DNA from: Methanosarcina horonobensis HB-1 = JCM 15518
Lineage (GTDB): Archaea; Halobacteriota; Methanosarcinia; Methanosarcinales; Methanosarcinaceae
Assembly (NCBI RefSeq): GCF_000970285.1
Contig: NZ_CP009516.1
Coordinates: 1,467,036 to 1,531,035, forward strand
Reading direction: 5' to 3'
Length of the DNA: 64,000 bases
Under the pieces are notes generated by a model, which saw only the letters and a list, made by a program, of their open reading frames with translations, did no database searches and had not been told where the DNA came from. Positions 47,326 through 56,922 of this stretch are shown piece by piece. The stretch's first letter is position 1. The number at the start of each line of letters is the position of its first letter. The position numbers were made by a program, and so were the translations under genes.

Positions 47326-47515
47326 TGTTCGGTTAAGTAGATATCAAATATAGACTGATATATCATCTGATAGTCAGTACATTAGTGAATAAGTGCTTAT
47401 ATTAATTGTATTCTCCAACGATTCTTTAAAGACTCCTTTAAAGCAAAATTTGGAAACTCTTTTAAAGGAATATCAATTTACCTGATAATATATTTTTGAG
47501 AAGAGAGGTTTGCCA

Positions 47516-48253
47516 ATGACAGAAGTACTTTACTTTCTTGACTGTTATCTGAAAGAGTTCGAAGCAACCGTTGAAAAAGTGACGGAAGGCAAGTACGTTG
47601 TTCTTAACCGGACGGCTTTCTATCCCGAAAGCGGAGGTCAGCCCAGTGATACCGGAAAGTTGATTCGGGAGGAAGATGGGGCTGAGTTTGAGGTTATTTA
47701 TGTCGGTAAGTTCAATGGGGACATAAGCCATGAGATCGCTCTTGCAGGTGAAACCGAATCCGAAGGCTTGAAAGTCGGAGATAAGGTAAAAGGGATTATC
47801 GACTGGGACTGCCGCTACAGGCACATGCGCATGCATACTGCAACCCATGTAATTGCAAACGTGATCGAAAAAGAAGCAGGAGCTCAGATTACCGGAAACC
47901 AGCTCGGGTTGGATCAGAGCAGGGTTGACTTCAGCCTTGAAGCATTTGATAGGGATAAATTTTCCGAGTATGAAAGAATAGCAAACGAAATAATAGCCGG
48001 GAACCATCCTGTAAACCTTTATCTTGTCAGCCGCGAGGAAGCTGAAGAAAAACTTTCAAGGCTCACCACACTCGCCAAAGGTTTCTCCGAAGAGATCACT
48101 GAAGTCCGCCTTGTTGAAATTGAAGGTGTGACAATTGAAGCCTGTGGAGGGACACACCTTAAAAATACGGGAGAGATAAAGGGAATAAAAATCGAGAAGC
48201 TCCAGAACAAAGGAAAAAGCAACAGGAGAATGTACTTTACGCTTCTGGACTGA
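47516..48253 (+). CDS. alaX: Alanyl-tRNA editing protein AlaX
   Basis: 245 residues from ATG 47516 (GAGAGG upstream; TTG 47510 also in frame). Free-standing AlaRS editing domain: NRTAFYPESGGQPSDTGKL, zinc motif RMHTATHVIANV (HxxxH) and EACGGTHLKNTGEI (CxxxH). It removes serine or glycine from mischarged tRNA-Ala. Its length, with the N-terminal barrel domain, fits AlaX-M. Monocistronic. Confidence 0.95.
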   Translation: MTEVLYFLDCYLKEFEATVEKVTEGKYVVLNRTAFYPESGGQPSDTGKLIREEDGAEFEVIYVGKFNGDISHEIALAGETESEGLKVGDKVKGIIDWDCRYRHMRMHTATHVIANVIEKEAGAQITGNQLGLDQSRVDFSLEAFDRDKFSEYERIANEIIAGNHPVNLYLVSREEAEEKLSRLTTLAKGFSEEITEVRLVEIEGVTIEACGGTHLKNTGEIKGIKIEKLQNKGKSNRRMYFTLLD

Positions 48254-48534
48254 AATAGCTGCGATAGGTATTTTCCTCGATAAGCAACCTTTCTCCATAT
48301 ATCTGCTTCATAGATTAGTTTCACTTTAATACAGAAAATTCTTGCCGGTTAAGACTTAAATCCTTTTCCTTTTATTTTTACGGCAGGTTCTTTTCAGTCC
48401 ATCCTTTCATCCTTATATTTTTCATTTCGAGTTTCTGAAATCTACTCTTCAAACGAAAGGACTTTTTAAACTTCATTAATATTTACTCAAGTTTATATAT
48501 CGAATGACCATATCTTTTTATACGGCAGGTTATT

Positions 48535-51500
48535 TTGAAAAATAACTATACAGGTTGTTGTGAGGGTGAGAATATTGGGGACATAAGTGAGAAAGAAAGA
48601 GCCGAAAAAGGAGAAACTGAGACTCGGCAAGAGTTTCACTTGGAGGAAAAGCTGTGCAGTCCTGATTGGACAGCCGATTCTTCAGTTACCGGCCTCATAA
48701 CTATGGATTTTGATGGAAATTTGAGATATGTAAATCCTTTTTTTATCAGAATGTGGGGATACGGCAGAGCCGAAGAGCTTCTGGGCAGGCATATTTCTGA
48801 ATTCTTGAATTCTTCAGCTGAACTTATGCAGGCCGAGAAGGAGTGCCTGGAAAAAGGGGAGTGGATTGGAGAGCTTCTGGCCAGAAAAAGTGATGGAAAG
48901 CTGTTTTATGCGCATGCTTCACTAAATCTTACAAAGAGCAGCGTGGGTCTTCCCATTGGGCTTACTGGCTCTTTTGTTGATATTACCCGGTTCAAGCAGG
49001 TAGAAGAGGAACTTAGGAACAGAACCCTCGAACTTTCTGAAGCTAAAGAACGTCTTGACATGGCACTCGAGGCTACGGGGATGGGAATATGGGACTGGGA
49101 CGTTCTCAGTAACTCCATGACCTGGGATGACAACCTCTTTCGTCTGGTGGGTGTATCGAGGGAAGAATTCTTCCAGACCTATAGCAGTTTGCTCGAACTC
49201 TCCAGCAGGATCATGCCCTCTAATGATGAAAAACGGATGCTGGAGATGATACAGGAAATTGTAAATGGAAAGACCGACAACTATGAGTTTGAACATGATA
49301 TAAGCAGGACTGATGGCGTTATTCGTCATTTTCTTGTTAAGGGGAGAGCTCACCGAAACCAGGAAGGTAAGCTTGTTCATGTTATAGGGACAACAACGGA
49401 CGTTACGGACAAAAAAACTGCTGAAAATGCCCTGAAGAGAAGCGAATCCAATCTCGCGAGAGCTCAGACAATGGCCCGTCTGGGCAGTTATTCATGGGAC
49501 GCACGGAACGGAGAAATTTTCTGGTCAGATGAACTGAAAACCATATGGGGTTATGATCCTGATAAAAGTTTTTCTCTCAATGAACTGATTTTCCGGATTC
49601 ATCCTGAGGACAGGGAGCGCGTTCTGGAAGCACTGCGAAATACACTACAGGAGAAGCATCTTTTTAATTCTGAGTACCGCATTATCAGACCTGACGACTC
49701 GGTGCGTTATGTCCATGACCAGGGAGAAATCAGCCTTGACGAGAAAGGAACCCCTATCAGGATATTCGGGACAACTCAGGACATTACGGATAGAAAACTT
49801 ATGGAGGAGCAGCTCCTTAAAGCAAAAGAGTTAGCAGAGACTGCAAACCGGGCAAAAGGAGAATTTCTGGCAAATGTTAGCCATGAAATACGCACTCCAA
49901 TGAATGCGGTTCTGGGAATGCTGGAACTCCTGCTGGAAACTGACATTACCGACGAACAGAGAGAATATCTTCAGCTTGCCCACATTTCTGCGGAATCTTT
50001 GCTTTCTACAATTGACGATGTGCTTGATTTTTCAAAAATAGAACAGAATAAAATCGAGCTTGAACAGATAAATTTCGATCTTAAAAGCCTTATATTTCAT
50101 ATTATTAACCTGCTTTCCGGAAAGACAGGCTCAAACGGGTTAAAACTGGCTTATTGTGTTGAAGAGAGCCTGCCGTCCACCTTCTCAGGAGATCCTGTTC
50201 GTCTTAAACAGGTTCTGTTCAACCTTCTTGGTAACGCAATAAAGTTTACTAAAGAAGGAGAAATTGTCCTTTCAGTTGAAGCATACAGTCCATCTGATAG
50301 AAACTATGCGCTATCGAATTCCAGTGCCGGGGAAGAAATGGCACAACCTATCGGGGAAGAAGTGGCACTCCTTTTTAAAGTAAGGGATACAGGGATCGGA
50401 ATTCCTCCTGAAAAGATTGATAAAATATTTGACGCTTTCACTCAGGTTGACGCCTCTGTCACAAGAAAGTACGGTGGAACCGGGCTTGGACTTGCAATTT
50501 CTTCCCAGCTTGTCGAGCTTATGGGCGGCAGGATCTGGGTAGAAAGCGAGGTAGGGAAAGGAAGCACTTTTTATTTCACTGTCAGGGTAAAGAGAGGACC
50601 GGATAAGGAGGACTGTGGGCAGGAAAGCAGGAATCTGGAAAGCTCGTTCAAATTTCAGGGAAGTAAAAGTATAGGTGGAAATGCGTTCGGAAGCATGATA
50701 TCTTCTGGAAAGAGTCTGAGAATTCTTCTTGCCGAGGATCACCCGATAAACCAAAAATTAATTGTAAGTCTTCTTGAGAAAAAAGGGCATAGTCTTACCC
50801 TTGTTACTAATGGGAGGGATGCGCTTGATATCCTTTCCAGAAGGGATTTTGATGCAGTGCTGATGGATGTTCAGATGCCTGTCATGGACGGGCTTGAAAC
50901 TACTCGAAGGATAAGGGATCCTTCTTCCGATGCAAGATGGCATGAAATTCCGATAATAGCCCTTACTGCCCGGGCTCTGAAAGAGGATAGAGAGAAATGT
51001 ATTGAAGCAGGTATGAACGACTACATTTCGAAACCTCTGAAAAAGGAAAAACTTTTTACTGTCCTGGAGGGCATCAGGCCCAGGGAAGTTACTCAGGAAA
51101 TATTAGCTTCAGGTGAGAAGTCCGACCCCTCTTACTCGCGTGGGAAAAAGATATCTATCTGTGGGGAAAAAGTATCTTCTAACATAGTGGAAAACTCCAT
51201 TGACAGGGAAAGATTAACGTGCGGTTTTTCAGAAGATCAGATCTTTAACCTGGAAGAAGTGCTTGAAAGGACAGAGGGAGATGAATTACTCTTAAGGGAA
51301 ATGGTCAGGCTTTTCCTTGATATATTTCCTGAGTTACTGGATTCTATGGGTAAAGCTATAGAAGCAGGAGAAACTGAGGAGCTCAGAGAAAGTGCTCACA
51401 CTTTAAAAAGTGCAGCCGGAAGTATAGGAGCAAACAGGGTTTTCAGGGCTGCTAATGACCTTGAGAGGGCAGGAAGAGAAAACAAACCGGAGTTTGCTGT

Positions 51501-51582
51501 CAGGAAATTTGGAGAGCTTAAAGCCCGGCTTGAAGAGCTTGAGCCTGTTCTTATCAGGTATCTGGAAAACAAGACCAATTGA
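48535..51582 (+). CDS. Hybrid sensor histidine kinase: PAS(3)-HisKA-HATPase-REC-HPt
   Basis: 1,015 residues from a TTG start with CGGCAGG upstream. Order: three PAS/PAC units (about 40-420), HisKA with phosphoacceptor NVSHEIRTPMNAVLGML, HATPase with N-box GNAIKFTKEG, G1 RDTGIGIPPEKID and G2 YGGTGLGLAIS, a receiver with LMDVQMPVMDGLETTRRIRD (phosphoacceptor Asp), and an HPt domain with SAHTLKSAAGSIGANRV. A complete multistep phosphorelay in one soluble protein. No membrane helix, so the signal is cytoplasmic. The next gene encodes a likely phosphorelay partner. Confidence 0.95.
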   Translation: MKNNYTGCCEGENIGDISEKERAEKGETETRQEFHLEEKLCSPDWTADSSVTGLITMDFDGNLRYVNPFFIRMWGYGRAEELLGRHISEFLNSSAELMQAEKECLEKGEWIGELLARKSDGKLFYAHASLNLTKSSVGLPIGLTGSFVDITRFKQVEEELRNRTLELSEAKERLDMALEATGMGIWDWDVLSNSMTWDDNLFRLVGVSREEFFQTYSSLLELSSRIMPSNDEKRMLEMIQEIVNGKTDNYEFEHDISRTDGVIRHFLVKGRAHRNQEGKLVHVIGTTTDVTDKKTAENALKRSESNLARAQTMARLGSYSWDARNGEIFWSDELKTIWGYDPDKSFSLNELIFRIHPEDRERVLEALRNTLQEKHLFNSEYRIIRPDDSVRYVHDQGEISLDEKGTPIRIFGTTQDITDRKLMEEQLLKAKELAETANRAKGEFLANVSHEIRTPMNAVLGMLELLLETDITDEQREYLQLAHISAESLLSTIDDVLDFSKIEQNKIELEQINFDLKSLIFHIINLLSGKTGSNGLKLAYCVEESLPSTFSGDPVRLKQVLFNLLGNAIKFTKEGEIVLSVEAYSPSDRNYALSNSSAGEEMAQPIGEEVALLFKVRDTGIGIPPEKIDKIFDAFTQVDASVTRKYGGTGLGLAISSQLVELMGGRIWVESEVGKGSTFYFTVRVKRGPDKEDCGQESRNLESSFKFQGSKSIGGNAFGSMISSGKSLRILLAEDHPINQKLIVSLLEKKGHSLTLVTNGRDALDILSRRDFDAVLMDVQMPVMDGLETTRRIRDPSSDARWHEIPIIALTARALKEDREKCIEAGMNDYISKPLKKEKLFTVLEGIRPREVTQEILASGEKSDPSYSRGKKISICGEKVSSNIVENSIDRERLTCGFSEDQIFNLEEVLERTEGDELLLREMVRLFLDIFPELLDSMGKAIEAGETEELRESAHTLKSAAGSIGANRVFRAANDLERAGRENKPEFAVRKFGELKARLEELEPVLIRYLENKTN

Positions 51583-51625
51583 CTTTGCTGATTTCAATAT
51601 CCTGTTTTCAGCAGAAGGTGGGTTT

Positions 51626-52003
51626 TTGAAAGTTCTGATTGCTGAAGATGAACCTATCTCTAATTTATACCTTAAGAACACCCTGGTAAGGTGGGGTTAC
51701 GAAGTAGTTTCAACTAAAAATGGAAGCGAAGCCTGGGAAGTTTTGAGAGGAAGTAACCCTCAGTGGATTGCAATTCTGGATTGGGAAATGCCTAAAATGA
51801 AAGGCATAGAGGTTTGTCAAAAAATAAGGGCGGATTCCAGGATAAGCACCGGCACTTATGTCATCCTCATTACCGGCAGGGATCTGGACGAAGATATTGA
51901 GATGGGTTTTAAGGCAGGCGCGGATGATTACCTTAAGAAACCTTTTAATAATCAGATATTGAAAGCAAAACTGGAAACTGCCAGAAGAGCTCTGAACCTC
52001 TAA
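51626..52003 (+). CDS. Single-domain response regulator
   Basis: 125 residues from TTG 51626, AAGGTGGG upstream; longer in-frame starts lie inside the kinase gene. CheY-like receiver only: acidic pair LIAEDEP, phosphoacceptor WIAILDWEMPKMKGIEVCQKIR, Thr/Lys in ILITGRDLDE and DDYLKKPF. No output domain. It follows the hybrid kinase by 43 bases and may accept phosphate from its HPt domain. Confidence 0.92.
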   Translation: MKVLIAEDEPISNLYLKNTLVRWGYEVVSTKNGSEAWEVLRGSNPQWIAILDWEMPKMKGIEVCQKIRADSRISTGTYVILITGRDLDEDIEMGFKAGADDYLKKPFNNQILKAKLETARRALNL

Positions 52004-52136
52004 TCAATTTCTGCAATTTATTTTCTACTTAAGCATATCTGCTTTAGTTTCTTTTTTCTTTTTCTCCCTTCTTGAGATATATAATGATTTTTGAGTATGA
52101 ATATCATTATTTATTATAATATATAATTCTCTTATT

Positions 52137-52247
52137 ATGGATAAAAACGGCAATACAGGTAAAAACGGCAATACAGGTAAAAACGGCAATACAGATAAAA
52201 ACGGTAGAGGAGAATGTTGCTCAAATCGGAGTATAGATTGCATTTGA
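52137..52247 (+). CDS. Possible micro-ORF made of 18-bp repeats
   Basis: An ATG opens 36 codons whose first two thirds are a DKNGNTGKNGNT-type repeat (GGTAAAAACGGCAATACA, three to four units), ending GRGECCSNRSIDCI. There is no ribosome-binding site, but a TATA box (ATAATATATAATT, 52115-52127) stands at a distance that could give a leaderless mRNA. It may equally be a non-coding tandem repeat. Confidence 0.3.
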   Translation: MDKNGNTGKNGNTGKNGNTDKNGRGECCSNRSIDCI

Positions 52248-52303
52248 TAATATTTCTTCCGAGATCTCTTTTATAGGGGGAATAAAAGCTGGTATCTGAT
52301 ACA

Positions 52304-52480
52304 TTGATTACGATATGGGTTGTCTCAGTAATTATCTCGCTTGCGGTGGTTCTTTATGATGTATTCACCCGGAACAGGAAGCTTACTCCTGTGATAATGG
52401 TTTTCTGGATACTTATTATTGTCCTGCTATCTATTTTTGGAGTAGTCCTTTACTATTTCCTGGGAAGAAAAAGGGTTTAA
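52304..52480 (+). CDS. Small two-helix membrane protein
   Basis: 58 residues from TTG 52304, or 63 from CTG 52289 (GGGGG eight bases before the latter); an upstream TAA limits the frame. Two hydrophobic helices flank a basic loop (TRNRKLTPV), then FLGRKRV at the C-terminus. The layout resembles the PLDc_N-type two-helix module of small archaeal and bacterial membrane proteins. Function unknown. Confidence 0.6.
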   Translation: MITIWVVSVIISLAVVLYDVFTRNRKLTPVIMVFWILIIVLLSIFGVVLYYFLGRKRV

Positions 52481-52618
52481 GATAACAGGAAGGGTCATAT
52501 CCAGGAATTCAGAAGATTTTACCTTATTCATTAAATAGCTACCTCAGTTTTTTTAGTAAAGGGCTATATTCCTCTTTTTACTGAGATTCATGATAGCAAA
52601 ACAGTTCTGTCTTTTCAT

Positions 52619-52990
52619 TCATTCTGTCTTTTCCTCATCCTGCCAGAGCCCAAAGGTATTGCTTTCAGTGTCCATACAGATTGCAAGATACCCCCATCCA
52701 GAGACAGAGGTTTTTGGCATAAGCACTCTGCCTCCGAGTTTTTCTACCTTTTCGAGGTAATCGTCCACTGAAGGAACTCCGATATAATTCATTATTCTCT
52801 GGTCTGCACCTTGTCTTTTTCCGAGTCCTCCTCCAGGCCCGGATTCCCCTTTAAGTCCCTCAGTTTCTATCAGGTAGTAATCCATTGTTTCCAGAGGCTT
52901 CTCAAACTTCCAGCCAAATAGTCTGGAGTAAAAATTTTTTGCCCTCTCAGAATCATCTGCCGGAATATCAAAGTGAACTATTGTTGGCAT
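52619..52990 (-). CDS. VOC-family (glyoxalase/bleomycin-resistance-like) protein
   Basis: 123 residues from ATG 52990 (GAGGGATAAA upstream). MPTIVHFDIPADDSERAKNFYSRLFGWKFEK is the first beta-alpha-beta-beta-beta unit; VDDYLEKVEKLGGRVLMPKTSVSGWGYLAICMDTESNTFGLWQ the second. It resembles the two-unit VOC proteins with metal ligands His and Glu, many of unknown substrate. Monocistronic. Confidence 0.9.
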   Translation of the reverse strand: MPTIVHFDIPADDSERAKNFYSRLFGWKFEKPLETMDYYLIETEGLKGESGPGGGLGKRQGADQRIMNYIGVPSVDDYLEKVEKLGGRVLMPKTSVSGWGYLAICMDTESNTFGLWQDEEKTE

Positions 52991-53320
52991 TTTATCCCTC
53001 ACTAGTACTGGATTTCGAAGTATTTAGTTCTTAAAGCTGTAGAAATAACCAGAAAATTAATGCATGAGTATCCTGCACGAGAGCACTTCAGGGAATATCA
53101 GTTTTATTGGTGAAATTAGCTGTATTGGTGAATAAGCCTAATTTGTATATTTATTCTGCATACATTTATTATATTCAACGAAATAATTCTCTTAATAAGC
53201 AGGAGTTAAGGCATCATCGGATTTATTCGATTATATTTCTTACTCTATTCCGCAAATCCGTTTAGGAATCATCCGGTTAATTGAGTGGACTTAAGCAGGT
53301 GCAACTCATGAAGTGATTCT

Positions 53321-53992
53321 ATGGTAGACCTGAATCAGGAAGGAGCCAGATGTAAGTATCGCGACAAAAAGTCTTCTCTTAAGGGTGAGCTTGAACGCCA
53401 GCTAATACATCTTTTTACGGGACTCTTTTTTATCTTTTTCATTTATGCAACAGGGGATAAGGCATTGTGGATTCTGCTATTTCTGCTTGTTTTCTATCTG
53501 GCAATCTCTTATGTAATTGTAAAGGAAAAGCTTCCACCCTCACTTTCTGCTCTTCTGTGCAGATGGGGACGGCCTGGAAAGCAGAACATCCCTCTTAAAG
53601 GGACTATCCTGCTTGTTTGCGGAATAGTCGCTTCTCTGATTCTTTTCCCTGAAGAAATAGTGTATGCTTCGATTGCAGTGGTCGGTTTTGGAGACTCGGT
53701 AGCAACCATTACAGGTGTAACCGTAGGCAGGCATAAACTGCCTTATTCGGAGCAAAAAACCGTAGAAGGGACATTTGCCGGCATTGTGTCTGCTTTCCTT
53801 GCTTCGTTGTTTTTTGTGACTCCTGTTCAGGCTTTTGCCGGGTCAGCAGGAGGAATGTTACTGGAAAGCGCTGTGGATTTACAGACAATAAGGGAACTTA
53901 ACTCTCAGGCAGCATTAAGGTTTTTTCTCAACGATAATTTCTTGATTCCTGTATTTTCCGGTTTACTTATGTTTATTGTCGGGCTTCTATAA
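53321..53992 (+). CDS. Polyprenol/dolichol kinase-like integral membrane protein
   Basis: 223 residues with about six hydrophobic helices. ELERQLIHLFTGLFFIFF and VVGFGDSVATITGVTVGRHKLPYSEQKTVEGTFAGIVSAF match the CTP-dependent phosphatidate/dolichol kinase superfamily (GDSxAxxxGxxxG...KTxEG). In archaea such proteins probably phosphorylate polyprenols or related lipids. AT-rich promoter sequence lies upstream. A 25-codon membrane micro-ORF follows downstream. Confidence 0.87.
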   Translation: MVDLNQEGARCKYRDKKSSLKGELERQLIHLFTGLFFIFFIYATGDKALWILLFLLVFYLAISYVIVKEKLPPSLSALLCRWGRPGKQNIPLKGTILLVCGIVASLILFPEEIVYASIAVVGFGDSVATITGVTVGRHKLPYSEQKTVEGTFAGIVSAFLASLFFVTPVQAFAGSAGGMLLESAVDLQTIRELNSQAALRFFLNDNFLIPVFSGLLMFIVGLL

Positions 53993-54117
53993 TTTTTAAA
54001 GTCTTTATCCTTTTATGCTCTTTTATGCTCAAGCTTTAAATTATATGAAATTCATATTTTTATTTATATATAATTTGTATATTTATAAATTATATATCTA
54101 CAAACGGAGGTAAACAG

Positions 54118-54195
54118 GTGACGGGGATTATAAGATTTATTATCGGGCTAATAATCCTGATAATTCTGATTCAGCTACTGCTCAGGTTGCTTTAA
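54118..54195 (+). CDS. 25-residue single-helix membrane microprotein
   Basis: GTG start with a full Shine-Dalgarno CGGAGGT five bases upstream and a TATA box (ATTTATAAATTATATATC, 54079-54098). The product is almost wholly Ile/Leu (about 20 residues such as IIGLIILIILIQLLLRLL) with Thr-Gly at the start and two Arg residues. Both promoter and ribosome-binding site are strong for so short a frame. Could be a membrane regulator or a toxin-like peptide; no family recognised. Confidence 0.6.
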   Translation: MTGIIRFIIGLIILIILIQLLLRLL

Positions 54196-54548
54196 CTGGC
54201 AGGAAAAAGAACACTTCAAGCTATTTGTTGTTTATGTAAGGGAGTGGATAGGTAGCAGACTACCTGGCCGTTAGAAGGAAGCGGTCACGCTGCACTAATT
54301 ATTCTAACTACTCTGATTCTAACTACTCTGAATCCTGACTATTCAGTCACAATACTCTGAGCTCTGACCAGCCAGTCACAGGTGTTTCTGAACTGGAGTT
54401 TAATCTAATAAAAAAGAAAAAGCTTCAGGAACACTCCAGTACAGGCAAAACGTGCTAATAAAAAAAATATGAGAAAGAAATAAAATAGCTTTGGGACTCC
54501 CGGATACACTTATCCGGAGACCTGTTACGATAATTTTCCGAATGCTTT
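54196..54548. other. Intergenic region downstream of the microprotein
   Basis: 353 bases. A small hairpin (GGTAG/CTACC near 54250-54264) and short repeats of CTAACTACTCTGA around 54303-54330; no gene supported. Confidence 0.4.
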
Positions 54549-55589
54549 TCAGCTCATCCTGAACAGGACTAGAAGAAAAGCTGCATAGAAAACCATCAAT
54601 GCTACTCCTTCCCATCTTTTTATTTCCCAGCCTGTACTGATAAAGATAAGCAGGATCACGCTTATGAATATCATGACAGGAGTCGTAAAGAAGAGACTTA
54701 TTTCCGCAATGGCTATAGGGTAGAGAAGCCCGGAAAGCCCGAGGATCATAAGTACGTTTGTGATATTTGAACCTATAATGTTACCAAGGGCAATGTTTCC
54801 GTAACCTTGCCTTGCTGCGGACACCGTTACAACAAGCTCAGGAAGGGAAGTCCCTACTGCGACCAGAGTCGTGCCAATGAGGGTATCAGGAACTCCCAGA
54901 AGCTCTGCAAAAAAGATTGACTCATCAACGAAATAGTTTGCCCCTATTATAATCGCTGCACAGCTTAATACAAGGGTAACTATATCTTTTGAAAAGCCTC
55001 CCTTAAGCCTGCCGTTTTCATTTTTTGAATCAGAGTTCCCGTTACGACCTGTACCATTAAGTTTTTGCCTTGCACTGTTGATGTACTGAAATTTGAAAAA
55101 GTATGTTATGAACTCTTTGAAATGGAGTTTTCCTTCGTATTTTTCTGCCTCTTCAAACAAAAAAAATGTGTAAGCGATATACAGCAGTACAAATAAACCG
55201 GATTCGATTATTGACAATTCACCATTGAGTGCAAAAACAAAAAAGAGCACAGCTGAAAAGAGCATGATATAGCCGTCTCTTTTGAGCATCTCAACTTCGG
55301 TTTTCATCGGAGAAAGAAATGCAGCAAACCCGACAATCAGACCTATGTTAACAATGTTCGAGCCTACTACATTTCCTACAACTATTCCACTTGCCTGCTG
55401 GACAGAAGCGGCTATGGAAGAAGCAAGTTCCGGGATGGATGTTCCTACTGCCACAAGAGTCAGCCCTATAACAAATTCTGACACGCCAAGCTTTTTTGCA
55501 ATCGTTGATGCTGACTTGACGAAATAGTCTGACCCCTTGACCAGGAAGACCAGGCCAAGTAAAAGAATGAAAAAATTTGTTAAGACCAT
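54549..55589 (-). CDS. Na+/Ca2+ (CaCA family) antiporter
   Basis: 346 residues, about ten membrane helices in two homologous halves. The ion-binding repeats are VAVGTSIPELASSIAASVQQASGIVVGNVVGSNIVN and VAVGTSLPELVVTVSAARQGYGNIALGNIIGSNITN, both with GTSxPEL and GNxxGSN. A hydrophilic loop (about 160-200) separates the halves. It exchanges Na+ or H+ for Ca2+, most like the archaeal NCX_Mj and bacterial YrbG. Monocistronic. Confidence 0.94.
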   Translation of the reverse strand: MVLTNFFILLLGLVFLVKGSDYFVKSASTIAKKLGVSEFVIGLTLVAVGTSIPELASSIAASVQQASGIVVGNVVGSNIVNIGLIVGFAAFLSPMKTEVEMLKRDGYIMLFSAVLFFVFALNGELSIIESGLFVLLYIAYTFFLFEEAEKYEGKLHFKEFITYFFKFQYINSARQKLNGTGRNGNSDSKNENGRLKGGFSKDIVTLVLSCAAIIIGANYFVDESIFFAELLGVPDTLIGTTLVAVGTSLPELVVTVSAARQGYGNIALGNIIGSNITNVLMILGLSGLLYPIAIAEISLFFTTPVMIFISVILLIFISTGWEIKRWEGVALMVFYAAFLLVLFRMS

Positions 55590-55871
55590 ATAATAACATC
55601 TGGTTTGTTTTTCTTCTGTTAACTTTTCTGTTTACTCATTAGTGATTTGGACTTTAATTTGAAGAGCTTTTATTAAAGGTTTTCAGTTAAAAAAGAAAAT
55701 TAAAATTTTTGCTTACTCAGGGAGCTGAGATTTTTTCAGTTACGGATGGAATGTTCCTGACGACCGTCACGTAGATATGGGATAGCAACCTTTCAGTCTG
55801 GGTAAAGGAGACAATGAATAAAACTTCGCATAAGTAAAGCGTCAGGTATATATCTCATAACTAAAATTCGA

Positions 55872-56096
55872 TCACATATGGCTTTTTTTCTTCATGGCTT
55901 CAAAAACCTTGCTGCTTTCAAGGAAGCTTTTCTTCATAAGTTGTAAGTTTATTTCCTCAGGAAGTTTTTTTTCCGACTCAATAGCCTTCTTGAAGAGCCC
56001 TTTCTTTTATCCATCAGGATTTAGACTGGGCTCTATCCAGAGCTTAAAAGCAAATCCGAGTTATTTCATTACTTTTCGGATCTCCGGTAATGCCAT
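55872..56096 (-). pseudogene. Gene remnant with two in-frame TAA codons
   Basis: One frame of 74 codons from ATG 56096 to TGA 55872 holds MALPEIRKVMK, stop, LGFAFKLWIEPSLNPDG, stop, KKGLFKKAIESEKKLPEEIN...KSFLESSKVFEAMKKKSHM. The continuous charged helix pattern across two TAA codons (56061-56063 and 56007-56009) suggests decay rather than chance. TAA is not recoded in Methanosarcina. No family recognised. Confidence 0.4.
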
Positions 56097-56221
56097 CCCA
56101 TCACTCTAATAATAAACAGAGAGCTCCCAGAACAAAATAGTCATCTTCTAACAAACGTTTGAGTTGAATTCTTTTTTATATTATCCCTTGCATAATACTG
56201 AATGGAGGGTGGGCAACTTAA

Positions 56222-56488
56222 TTGGGAAAGGTAATGAACATCCGAATCCAGGAAGGTGAACTCATCAAAAGGAATCCAAGCCGGATCGAGGAAGTTATTA
56301 CTGATAGGGGAATGAGTTCCCCCAAAAGCAGGGACGATCTTGTAAAATTTGCCGAAGGAAAACAGGCAAGAAGTGAAGATCTGGACCTTTTAAGAGGCCT
56401 GCCTCTAAAAGAGTACAGTACCCCTGCAGATGTTACCAGAGAACTTGATCGGCTGGAAAGACAGCGTACCAGATCAAGTAAACAATGA
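56222..56488 (+). CDS. DUF2795 protein, first and divergent member of a tandem array
   Basis: 88 residues from TTG 56222 (GGAGGGTGGG upstream), or 84 from ATG 56234. C-terminal DUF2795 domain: SPKSRDDLVKFAEGKQARSEDLDLLRGLPLKEYSTPADVTRELDRL. The N-terminal 25 residues are unique in the array. DUF2795 is a small helical domain found singly or in tandem in bacteria and archaea, function unknown. Confidence 0.8.
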   Translation: MGKVMNIRIQEGELIKRNPSRIEEVITDRGMSSPKSRDDLVKFAEGKQARSEDLDLLRGLPLKEYSTPADVTRELDRLERQRTRSSKQ

Positions 56489-56716
56489 ATTACTGGGTAG
56501 AGCTACCAAATCTACATAGGTCCAGATGGCACCAGAGTTTGGATTACCCTGTGAGAGGCGATCTAAGTATGTCTGGGTTGACATGGTTAATAAGCTCAGG
56601 GTACGGTGCCAGAGTTTGGTAACAGAGATGCTCAGTAAGACCTTCTGACATAGGAGGATATTTCGATATTGCCTGTGTCAGCAGGAGTGAGAAAACACAA
56701 AATTTGGGGGAAAACC

Positions 56717-56905
56717 ATGCAAACAAGTCCAGCTTCTGTTCAGAAGACCTTAAAGGACATAGAATATCCTGCAGAGAAGAGGGATCTTGTTGAGCACGCA
56801 AGGCAGCATGATGCAAGTGATGATGTAATAAATGCCATTAAAAACCTTCCAGACAAAGCGTACACAAGTGCTGCCGATGTTAACAAGGAATTAGAAGATA
56901 AATAA
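56717..56905 (+). CDS. DUF2795 protein, second in array
   Basis: 62 residues from ATG 56717, GGGGGAAAAC upstream. MQTSPASVQKTLKDIEYPAEKRDLVEHARQHDASDDVINAIKNLPDKAYTSAADVNKELEDK: complete DUF2795 domain and little else. It ends 17 bases before the next copy. Confidence 0.88.
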   Translation: MQTSPASVQKTLKDIEYPAEKRDLVEHARQHDASDDVINAIKNLPDKAYTSAADVNKELEDK

Positions 56906-56922
56906 ATTAAGGGGGAAAATTT

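Noticed and set aside
52025-52243. Minus-strand ORF through the 18-bp repeat
   Set aside because: A simple LPFLPV repeat produced by the reverse strand; no ribosome-binding site.
55894-56109. Plus-strand 71-codon ORF
   Set aside because: It is antisense to the gene remnant at 55872-56096, whose sequence looks more protein-like.
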